In this document: positions 50,401-56,598 of the stretch, one piece after another
Layout of the letters: each line of letters begins with the position of its first letter
How positions within the stretch are numbered: position 1 is the first letter of the stretch
Source: Salinivirgaceae bacterium
Lineage (GTDB): Bacteria; Bacteroidota; Bacteroidia; Bacteroidales; SZUA-534
DNA: 64,000 bases
Direction of reading: 5' to 3'
Assembly (NCBI GenBank): GCA_017474765.1
Contig: JAFVGW010000019.1
Span: 62,001-126,000 of the forward strand
Notes under the pieces: model-generated
Told to the model about the DNA's origin: nothing
Database searches by the model: none
Seen by the model: only the letters and a program-made list of their open reading frames with translations
Made by a program: the position numbers and the translations under genes

Positions 50401-52685
50401 ATGCTAAGTTTACAGCGGTTGTTGAGGGCGATGAGTTTACCATTGGCACCTCAATGGACAATGGCACAGTTCAGGGTGGCGGCACCTACAACTACGGTTC
50501 GAAAGTAACACTGACCGCAGTTGCCAATCCGGGCTTCAAGTTCGCAGGCTGGGCCGATGCTGTGCAAACAGCCACACGCACCATCACTGTCAATTATAAT
50601 GCGGATTACACAGCCTACACCCTGCCAATAAAATACAGCGTTGAGCTGTCGGCTGAGAACGGTGTTGTGTCGGGCGGCGCCACCAACCTCAGCTATGGCG
50701 ACGAGGTGACCATTACAGCCACACCAAACGGAGGATTCAAATTTGTGCGCTGGAGCGATGGCAACACATCGGCCACACGCACCCTCACCATAACAAGAGA
50801 TTATACGCTGAAGGCCGTCTGCATGGATGCGGCAGAGACACTTTACACCATTAGTGCAACAGCCGGACAGAACGGCAGCGTTATGGGCGGCGGCCGCTAT
50901 AAGGCAGGCGAAAAGGTGACACTCACCGCCATTGCCAACCCAGGCTATCACTTTGTGAAATGGAGCGACGGCAGCACCAACGCCAATAACGTTGTTACCG
51001 TGAGCGGCGACAAATCGCTCAGCGCCGAGTTTGCCGTGAACACCTACACCGTCAGCGTGACAGCCGGAGCCAACGGCATAGTCAGCGGCGGCGGCTCGTT
51101 TGAGTTTGGCGCACCTGCCACTATCACAGCCACTCCGGCCACAGGCTACCACTTTGCCGGCTGGAGCGATGGCAGTGCAGTGGCAAACCGCACATTCAAC
51201 GTATCGACCGACTTGGATTTGAAGGCTGAGTTCGCCATCAACACCTACAGCGTGAAGGCAACGGCCAAGAACGGCAAGGTTGAGGGCACAGGCACCTACA
51301 ACCACGGCACCGAGGCAACACTCACCGCCACAGCCGCCACAGGCTACCACTTCAGCCAGTGGAGCGACGGCAACACCAACAACCCGCGCAAGGCCACTGT
51401 GACCAGCGATATGGAGTTTGCGGCTGAATTTGCAATCAACACCTATGAGATTACCGCCGCCGCACAAAACGGCACAGTGAGCGGTGCAGGAACATATAAC
51501 TATGGCGCTATGGCAGCACTCACCGCCACAGCCAATGCGGGTTACCACTTCACACAATGGAGCGACGGCGTGTTGAGCAGCAGCCGCAGCGTGTTTGTGA
51601 GCGAGGATATGAAGTTCACCGCCGAGTTTGCTATTGACGCCTACAACGTGAGCGCTTACGCACAGAACGGCTCGGTTGAGGGCGCAGGCTACTACAACCA
51701 CGGTGCAAGCGCAACACTTACCGCCAAGGCCAACGAGGGTTACCACTTCACACAATGGAGCGACGGCGTGAAAGACAAATCTCGTACGGAGACAGTGCTT
51801 TCGAGCATGTCATTTGAAGCAGAATTTGAAGTCAACAGTTTCAATATCACCGCAGCCGAGTCGGCCAACGGAGTTGTTTCGGGTGCCGGCACCTACAGCT
51901 ACGGCGCTATGGCAACACTCACCGCCGTTGCCAACGAGGGCTATCACTTCACTCAGTGGAGCGACGGCCTGACAAGCGCAACCCGCCGCCTGACAGTGGT
52001 TGAGGATGCTGAGTTCGGCGCAACGTTCGAAATCAACAGCTACGAGGTTAAGCTCTCGGCTGAGAACGGCACCGTTTCGGGCGCAGGCACCTTTGAGCAC
52101 GGCGCCGAGGCAACAATCAGCGCCAAGGCTGCTGAGCACTATCACTTCGTTAAATGGAGCGACGGCAACACCGACAATCCGCGCAAGCTGACAGTAACCA
52201 AAAACAGAAGCCTGAAGGCAGTGTTCGAGGCCGACCTCTTCACCATCAAGGTTGAAGCCGAGAATGGTACAATCTACGGTGCCTCGAGCGGGTTTGAGTT
52301 TGGCGCAGTGGCCACACTCACCGCATCGCCCGACCTTGGCTACCACTTTGAGAAATGGAGCGACGGCAACACCGACAATCCGCGCTCGGTAACCATCGAC
52401 GCCACTGTTCTGAGCAACCTCGACAAGCCGTTCACCGCCATCTTCGAGAAGAATCCGTCGTATGTCGGAATTGAGGAGTCGGCAGCCGAGGAGGTCAGTA
52501 TCTACGCTTACGGCAACACAATCGTCGTAGAGAACGCCGAGAACGACATCCTGGTATTTGATGCCATGGGCCGCATGATTGTCCGCGAGACTGCAGCCGC
52601 CGACCGCACCGAGATTCAGGTTGAGGGCACGGGCGTTTATGTTGTCAAGACAGGCAGCGCCAGCAAGCGCGTTATGATTAAGTAG
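44430..52685 (+). CDS. Giant CUB/LRR/InlB-repeat surface protein with T9SS tail
   Basis: 2751 aa. Signal peptide (residues 1-21, LGAWGAKAQ). A CUB-like domain spans about 25-150 (CDYLLVYNGSDQSAP). BspA-type LRR_5 repeats of about 23 aa run from about 155 to 1610 (LTSIGSYAFYGCNNL pattern, several dozen copies). One InlB/Flg_new_2-type repeat lies near 1629, a PPC-like beta domain (about 1690-1800) follows, then thirteen more repeats of about 65 aa (NGTVSGAGTYNYG then GYHFTQWSDG) to about 2670. The last 70 residues (IVVENAENDILVFDAMGR, GTGVYVVKTG) match a T9SS type-A sorting tail. Probably an adhesin or glycan/host-binding surface protein; the ligand is unknown. BspA-like LRR proteins bind fibronectin and fibrinogen in some Bacteroidota. 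Confidence 0.88.
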   Translation: MKKGLFILTSLLMLGAWGAKAQDNVLFPTSGQKTVDLSNKQVGYSMNVYDNGGANGNYTDYCDGQILIKAPQKGSLTLEGSIVTEACCDYLLVYNGSDQSAPVIAEYRGTCNFILQSDNDMLLYFHTDRSVIASGIDSKLFINVNVVESEFTYYDKEKTILKEYTGDKQNVVVPSNVKEIGTNAFNNSCRIVLIPNTVEKIVTKAFNHTAGMKIYCEAESKPDGWAGNWNPNDYPVYWNSAKIPDYDYTINSNNKITITSCNLDKTIVRIPATIRIKGEEYEVTNIATSAFKYCDNLKKVVVGENITGIGENAFQNCPTLETVDLADAKKLTYINDKAFANSSIKRIDIPDWITSIGTCAFQNCDGLTNIAIPASVTWIGNYAFQYCDNLATVDLSQAKGLKRINDYAFYECYGLKNIEIPNWITSIGNYAFYNCDNLTNVNIPNSVTSIGSQAFYDCDNLATIDLSQAKGLKSINAYAFYGCTGLKNIEIPNWITSIGNYAFYNCDKLTSVSIPNSVTLIGNHAFYDCDGLKEITIPNSVATIGDYAFYGCNNLVKADLSNAKKLTSIGSYAFANNTNLKTADLSNAESLTTINDYAFSSCANLEKVDLSGAKDLSYVNNNAFLNCPKLKSFGSSGGKAIYSADGKTLICYLAVSPDTAFTVPSTVTTIANNAFINCNKLKQVTIPSSVTSIGSYAFNGCNNLAKIDLSKATGLTSFGSYAFSGCPKLATIDLSATSLTTIGSSAFYNNDYLTEITLPESVTSIGYQAFYSCDKLKKVTIPSSVTSIANYAFYGCGKLAKVDFNKARDLTYIGVNTFNACALTIIDLSATSLTTIGSSAFYDNNYLTEITLPESVILIDSYAFYSCNNLATVDMSSAKNLTTIGDYAFQYCGKLKEAAFPESLTSIGYMAFSYCTNLEKADFSKAKNLISIGSYAFEYCNKLASADLSKATSLANIYNGAFRNCNELTDVAVPESITYVAGDVLSGCDKVNFTKADGALYLGNQRNPYVVLYKASSTDITECRINNKTKVIAHMAFTNCTNLKSINIPGSVVSINQDAFNGCVGLEKVSLPDNISSIGYRAFSYCYSLASVDVPSSVESIGDEAFTNVRNINYTGKLGSATSTWGALMRNGKMGGYTDGDFVFSDEAKTNLIAYVGSGGSIEIPESTITIDANAFLGCKGITKVVIPDNVKYVYSGAFKGCTGLKTLKIGSGVTYIDSDAFNGCPIETLTYNTEAIGTMFAYNSTLKTVNVGNKVTIIEEKAFECCPNLTTVNLSNAKKLTTIEIGAFYDSGLTEITIPESVTEIGEWPFQATNLKKVDLSNATGLSVIGNQAFAYCTLLESVTVPDWITTIDASAFKGCYALKSVTLGSGITSINDNAFDECNSIETLTFNTNNIGGHFKNKTSLKKVAIGSKVTSIPSSAFSGCSNITSVVTNSNANFSNSGILFVKDGIRYKVLDKNSVEVVSNGYSGRVEIPETVTAGNTFKVRGIGDKAFKDCSGLVSIDLSKDANLEYIGWQAFSNCDGLTKITIPESVFEIDNYAFDGCDNLETVDMSNAKNLEYIGESTFRNCSSLSRFIIPASVTVIGDYAFSGCTSISPILCEAESEPDGWYYNWNYPDYHQVIWHYNKLKVNLSVNNSEWGTVSGAGTYTYGEDVHIKATPAKGAVFLGWDDDTPFDEFTVPAMEDIDITAIFAKRVQVGKNTVYAKNEDYFNCVFTPEKSAYYRIYSNSDSDTYGYLYDGGKNHLTEDDDSGENYNFEITYYLDGGETYYLGVMFLSDDKEGNINFTIEEVKPYIVSATAKNGKVEGTGAYYYGVVASLHAVPDDGYHFVKWSDGETSSWYNIEVYDNVNLTAEFAINEYEITGSVSSGYGTIGGTGTYAHGSEVSLIAKPNKGYEFIRWGDGNTDNPRRFKAEESKEYYAVVVSKTFNVEASGNHVSSVDIWGDCYYGNTIELKAWPESNYHFKEWRNSKGEVISTANPFNYTVTEDAKFTAVVEGDEFTIGTSMDNGTVQGGGTYNYGSKVTLTAVANPGFKFAGWADAVQTATRTITVNYNADYTAYTLPIKYSVELSAENGVVSGGATNLSYGDEVTITATPNGGFKFVRWSDGNTSATRTLTITRDYTLKAVCMDAAETLYTISATAGQNGSVMGGGRYKAGEKVTLTAIANPGYHFVKWSDGSTNANNVVTVSGDKSLSAEFAVNTYTVSVTAGANGIVSGGGSFEFGAPATITATPATGYHFAGWSDGSAVANRTFNVSTDLDLKAEFAINTYSVKATAKNGKVEGTGTYNHGTEATLTATAATGYHFSQWSDGNTNNPRKATVTSDMEFAAEFAINTYEITAAAQNGTVSGAGTYNYGAMAALTATANAGYHFTQWSDGVLSSSRSVFVSEDMKFTAEFAIDAYNVSAYAQNGSVEGAGYYNHGASATLTAKANEGYHFTQWSDGVKDKSRTETVLSSMSFEAEFEVNSFNITAAESANGVVSGAGTYSYGAMATLTAVANEGYHFTQWSDGLTSATRRLTVVEDAEFGATFEINSYEVKLSAENGTVSGAGTFEHGAEATISAKAAEHYHFVKWSDGNTDNPRKLTVTKNRSLKAVFEADLFTIKVEAENGTIYGASSGFEFGAVATLTASPDLGYHFEKWSDGNTDNPRSVTIDATVLSNLDKPFTAIFEKNPSYVGIEESAAEEVSIYAYGNTIVVENAENDILVFDAMGRMIVRETAAADRTEIQVEGTGVYVVKTGSASKRVMIK

Positions 52686-52725
52686 AGAGTTTAATTTTTC
52701 TTATAAGTTAATTTTAGGATGGGGT

Positions 52726-52756
52726 AAGGTCGCCGTGATGACGACCTTATTTTTTT
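52726..52756 (+). terminator. Intrinsic terminator of the giant surface-protein gene
   Basis: AAGGTCG/CGACCTT stem with an 8-base loop, one A, then seven T. Confidence 0.8.
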
Positions 52757-52803
52757 GTTGCTGCTGACGCGATGCAGGGGTGCGGATGGCTTTGGGTAAG
52801 GGC

Positions 52804-52835
52804 AAAAAAACACCTCCTATTGGGGGTCGGAGGTG
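52804..52835 (-). terminator. Intrinsic terminator of the porW-phosphatase operon
   Basis: Minus-strand CACCTCC/GGAGGTG stem with an 11-base loop, then seven T. Confidence 0.75.
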
Positions 52836-52911
52836 CTGCCTAGTAATATTAAATATCATGGGTTATTGACACTACAAATGTAAAGCGTCAAAAACCCCTT
52901 TGCTGATGCAA

Positions 52912-52974
52912 TTCAAATTCGGCGGTGGTAAGTTCAAATTTGGTAATGAGTCTTTCAAATTTGGCGGAAACGAA
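52912..52974. repeat. Three tandem 21-bp repeats
   Basis: Three units of exactly 21 bases, each starting TTCAAATT. Read on the plus strand in one frame they give FKFGGGK, FKFGNES and FKFGGNE. They sit immediately downstream of the phosphatase stop codon; no start codon and full frame support a gene here. Confidence 0.7.
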
Positions 52975-52976
52975 GC

Positions 52977-53783
52977 TTATTTCCGAAGCAAATCGAGCAT
53001 CATCTGGTTCTTTTCGGCCATCGGCAGCGAGTAGTTGTGGCCGTAGATGGCGTTTTCCCATTCGCCGTACATGGGGTTAGGCAGAATGATGAACTTGCGT
53101 CCGAAATCGCCTTGCAGCGAGTCGGCCAGGTGCAGTGCCAGGCGGCTGTCGCGGCGGTCGAAGAGCGAGGTGTAGTCGCCCAGATTGTCGCCGATGAAGA
53201 GAATTATCTCGTGAGTGGCCGAAACGGCATTGCGGCGCTCGTCTTTGCACGATGTCTTCTTGCTCAGGTCGTAGAGCAGGAGGTGAGCCGAGTCGACCGC
53301 CATTCCTGCGGCGGCAAGGTTGCGCAGAGTGCGGTCGCGCTCCTCAAGAATGCGGTTCGATATGAAAAAGACCTCCACGCCCAGCTCGCGTGCGTATGCA
53401 ATGAAATCGGCAGCTCCTGGCAGAGCCAGAGCCTCCTCGCGTGCCGACCATGCCATCCAGGCGCTGTCGGAGTAGTTGCTGCGGTCGCCCATCAGCTTGG
53501 CCTCAAAGGGGCTGTTGTCGAGCACCGTCTCGTCGATGTCGAGCACCACGGCGGCGGGTTTCGTGCCCTTGTAGTTCTGCAGGTTCTCCTTCAGCGCCAT
53601 TTTGGCCAGCATATACGATTGATAGTAGCAGGCGCGCATCTCGGCCGACTGCTGGAACCATGCGGTGGCCAACAGCAGGTGCTTCATGTCGTTTGCATCT
53701 GCCTGGCTGGAAGGCGCGTTGCAGCACGACGAGGCGGCCGCACTTAAAGCAATGATGCCGATAACCGAGCGTAAAGTCTTCAT
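52977..53783 (-). CDS. Lipoprotein e(P4)-family acid phosphatase / 5'-nucleotidase
   Basis: 268-aa exported HAD-superfamily phosphatase. The signal ends in SAAASSCC, a likely lipoprotein site. Then TAWFQQSAEMRACYYQSYMLA, the nucleophile motif VVLDIDETVLDNSPFEAKLM (DxDxT-type), WMAWSAREEALALPGAADFI, VFFISNRILEERDRTLRNL and the acidic motif LFIGDNLGDYTSLF. This order is that of the e(P4) family, which in Haemophilus dephosphorylates NMN and other nucleotides at the outer membrane. The gene begins 10 bases after porW, so they form an operon. Confidence 0.9.
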   Translation of the reverse strand: MKTLRSVIGIIALSAAASSCCNAPSSQADANDMKHLLLATAWFQQSAEMRACYYQSYMLAKMALKENLQNYKGTKPAAVVLDIDETVLDNSPFEAKLMGDRSNYSDSAWMAWSAREEALALPGAADFIAYARELGVEVFFISNRILEERDRTLRNLAAAGMAVDSAHLLLYDLSKKTSCKDERRNAVSATHEIILFIGDNLGDYTSLFDRRDSRLALHLADSLQGDFGRKFIILPNPMYGEWENAIYGHNYSLPMAEKNQMMLDLLRK

Positions 53784-53793
53784 TGTTTTAGTA

Positions 53794-56490
53794 TTAAGGA
53801 TTGATTTTGTAGTTCAAATCGAAGAATTTGTTGTAGCGGTCAAGATTGGCGTCCTGAAGCAGTTTGTCGTAGTTCGATTTTGAGATGATATATTGCCTGT
53901 AGCTGTCGCTCAGCACGCCGTCGAACACCTCGCCCGCAACAATCACCGACTCAATGTAGTTCTGCGCCATGCGTGCGTTTTTGAACTTCTCAACCATCAC
54001 AATGCCGTAGTCTTCTGACAGTCTGGTGGCCGACACATCAAAGTTCATGAAGTCGAAATATTCGGCGTTGAAGTCGATGAGCCCGAAGCGGACGCGGCTC
54101 TCCTCCAGTTTGTGCTTATCGACAACGGCAATGTAGTAGTGCAGCTCGTCGGCGTTGTAGTTGAAGAGCGACACGTCGAGCGAGTCGTAGGCGGCCTTGG
54201 CGGCCAGAGCCTCCTCAGCCAGCAGCTCCTCCTCGGTTTTCTCCTCCATCACGTGCGGCTTGCGGTTCAGGGCGGCAATTACGTCGCGTGCGAAGCCGGC
54301 CTCCTCGCTCTTCGGGTACCTGCCGATAAACTCCTTCAGTTTGGCTTCGAAGGTTAAACTATCGGTTGATTTGCCCTCACATAACGTGTTGATTATGGCG
54401 AATTTAGGCATCAGTTTGCTGTCGGGGTAGAGCGAGTCGACATAGCGGTAGGTTGAATAAACATTGTCGCACTCATCGTTAAGGTAGTAGCGATAAGTAA
54501 CCTGATACATGAAATTGAGCTCATTCTCAGCCTTTTCCAGCTCTTTGTAGTAGTCGGGGTCGTTCAGGATTTTGGCGTAGTCGGTGTCGGGGTACTCGCT
54601 GATAATCCGTTTCTTATAGATGTCGGCGTTGGCGTAGTCCTTCTCCAGCAGATAGGTTTTGTAGAGATTGAACATTGCCGAAACCTCGTTTTCCGACTTC
54701 GGATATTTCTTCAAATAGTCGTTGAAAGCGTCAATGGCAAGCGGATAGTCGGCGAATTTGTCTTTATAGACCACGCCCAGATTGAAGTAGGCTTGCTCCA
54801 TCTTCTGCTCCGACACCTTGTAAGCCGAGTCGGTGAGCGGAATATCGACAAGGTAATACTCGCGGCTCTTGTTGTCGAGGCCTTTCTTTGCGTCCTCAGC
54901 CTCCTCAGCCTCAGCCGTGCTTCCCACATCGTCCCACTCGGTGACGGTCTTGTTGCTTCGGCGCCAGTTGTCCTCCAGCTTGCGGTTGCCCCATTTCTTG
55001 CGGAACTCGTCCTGCCCGAGGCTCAGCGACGACTGGTTGTAGAAGTACCATTTGCCGCCCGTCGTGTTCTGGCGGCTCATCTGCTGCGCCTGTGCCAGTT
55101 CGCTTTTGGCTACGTTCTCGCGGTTCTTTTCGGCCTGCTCGGCGTTTTTCACTTCCTGTATTTTGCGGTCGATTACCTTGTTGCGTTCATCCTCGTTCAT
55201 TTTTGCCAGTCTCTGAAGGCTGTCCTGCGTCTGAATGGTCTCAATGCAGTTCACCAGGTCGGTCAGGTTCTCCGATTTGCGGCGGATGTTCTGATAGTCA
55301 GGATATTCGTGCGGCAGGTTGACCATTGCGCTGTCGTAGTAGAGCTGCGCGTTGCGGTAGTCGGGCTTGTCGAAGTAGATGTCGGCCACGGCCAGATAGG
55401 AGATGCTCTTCTGATTGTCGTTGGTGGTGCTTGCGGCAATCGACTGCTTGAAGTACCACAGGGCGTCGTCGTCGCGCATCTCGTTGTAGGCGATGTTGCC
55501 CAGCGCGTAATAAATTTGGTCGAGATAATCGGTGTTCTTGTCGTCTTTCAGCATTTTGGTGAGCTCGCGCTGCAGAGCCGCACTTCCGCCCGACTCGCTG
55601 CTGTAGAGGCTCGCCTTGTTGATTCGGGCATTGAAAACATATTGGTAATCAGGGTTTTTGTCGATAACCTTCTGGAACCATTCGCTTGCCTTGCGGTTGT
55701 CCTCGTTGAACTGATAGAGCTGCGCCAGAATGTACATCAGGCGGATTTTCTCACGCTTGTCGCGACGGATTTTCTTCACGGCGGTCTCCACGTAGGGAAT
55801 GGCGTCGGCGTAGCGGCCCTGCCGTAGCAGAATGTCGGCCTGAGTCTGAGCCAGCGGTGCCTCCATTTTCCGCGACACCTTGCTCATGTCGCCTGTCACG
55901 GTGCTGATGAAATCGTCGGCCTGCGAGTATTTCTCCATCTCGGTGTAGCAGCGAGCCAGCCAGATGTAGGCTTCGGTCTTGGTGTCCTGCTCGTCGTACT
56001 GGTGGACAATGTGGGTGAACTGCTCAATGGCCGCAAAATAGTCCTGCTTGATGGTTTTTGCCTTTCCTTCAAGTATTTCGGCGTTGTCAATCCACTTCAC
56101 GTATTCGTTTTTGTTCTGGAAAGCCTTGTCCTTGTCCGACAGCTTCTTGCCTTTTTTGGTTTTCGGCTTGGCCGAGATGGAGTGCTTGCGCATGCACTTC
56201 TCGCTCTTCTCAATTACGCGGTTCATGTCGGCGTACGAGGTAAGCGCGGCCTCCTTGTCGCTATAGACAAACACTGGCAGAATGAGCGCGAAATTCTCGT
56301 CGTGAGCCGAGTAGATGTTCTGCATGCCCGACTTAAACGCCTCGTTTCCATTGAAATAGACATTGTATTTGGCTGTCAGGTTGTGATAGCCGCGGTGGAT
56401 GGGCGTGTTTTTGGCCGGCGAACAGCAAACCGGCAGCACTGATGCCAATGCCAAATAAAAAAGCGATACCGGTCTGACTGTTTTCAACAC
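53794..56490 (-). CDS. porW: T9SS component PorW/SprE (TPR lipoprotein)
   Basis: 898 aa. The N-terminus has a likely lipoprotein site (ASVLPVCCSP) followed by RGYHNLTAKYNVYFNGNEAF, highly typical of SprE/PorW. Tetratricopeptide repeats follow (EAYIWLARCYTEMEKYSQAD, LMYILAQLYQFNEDNRKASE, YALGNIAYNEMRDDDALWYF, FNLGVVYKDKFADYPLAIDA and others). PorW is an outer-membrane-associated lipoprotein needed for T9SS secretion and, in gliding species, motility. The start is GTG at 56490 (or TTG one codon later). A promoter TTTG-21-TATTTTTG lies 19 bases upstream. Its presence supports T9SS export of the cargo proteins in this window. Confidence 0.88.
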   Translation of the reverse strand: MLKTVRPVSLFYLALASVLPVCCSPAKNTPIHRGYHNLTAKYNVYFNGNEAFKSGMQNIYSAHDENFALILPVFVYSDKEAALTSYADMNRVIEKSEKCMRKHSISAKPKTKKGKKLSDKDKAFQNKNEYVKWIDNAEILEGKAKTIKQDYFAAIEQFTHIVHQYDEQDTKTEAYIWLARCYTEMEKYSQADDFISTVTGDMSKVSRKMEAPLAQTQADILLRQGRYADAIPYVETAVKKIRRDKREKIRLMYILAQLYQFNEDNRKASEWFQKVIDKNPDYQYVFNARINKASLYSSESGGSAALQRELTKMLKDDKNTDYLDQIYYALGNIAYNEMRDDDALWYFKQSIAASTTNDNQKSISYLAVADIYFDKPDYRNAQLYYDSAMVNLPHEYPDYQNIRRKSENLTDLVNCIETIQTQDSLQRLAKMNEDERNKVIDRKIQEVKNAEQAEKNRENVAKSELAQAQQMSRQNTTGGKWYFYNQSSLSLGQDEFRKKWGNRKLEDNWRRSNKTVTEWDDVGSTAEAEEAEDAKKGLDNKSREYYLVDIPLTDSAYKVSEQKMEQAYFNLGVVYKDKFADYPLAIDAFNDYLKKYPKSENEVSAMFNLYKTYLLEKDYANADIYKKRIISEYPDTDYAKILNDPDYYKELEKAENELNFMYQVTYRYYLNDECDNVYSTYRYVDSLYPDSKLMPKFAIINTLCEGKSTDSLTFEAKLKEFIGRYPKSEEAGFARDVIAALNRKPHVMEEKTEEELLAEEALAAKAAYDSLDVSLFNYNADELHYYIAVVDKHKLEESRVRFGLIDFNAEYFDFMNFDVSATRLSEDYGIVMVEKFKNARMAQNYIESVIVAGEVFDGVLSDSYRQYIISKSNYDKLLQDANLDRYNKFFDLNYKINP

Positions 56491-56508
56491 TTTTGCAAAT
56501 TAAGCACG

Positions 56509-56541
56509 CAAAAATAGTTTTTTCTGAATAAGAGCCTCAAA
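56509..56541 (-). promoter_or_regulatory. -33/-7 promoter of porW
   Basis: Minus-strand TTTG (56538-56541), 21-base spacer, TATTTTTG (56509-56516). It supports the GTG start at 56490. Confidence 0.6.
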
Positions 56542-56598
56542 ATGCCGATAAAAGAACGGAAACGGAAGGCCTTTTAGTGTGCGGATTGATTGGATAAA

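Noticed and set aside
50451..51755. Long open frame of 434 codons on the minus strand within the giant gene
   Set aside because: It is antisense to the GC-rich InlB-type repeats, has a Cys/Val/Ala/Gly-rich repetitive composition and no signal or domain; it is a product of the repeat codon pattern on the other strand.
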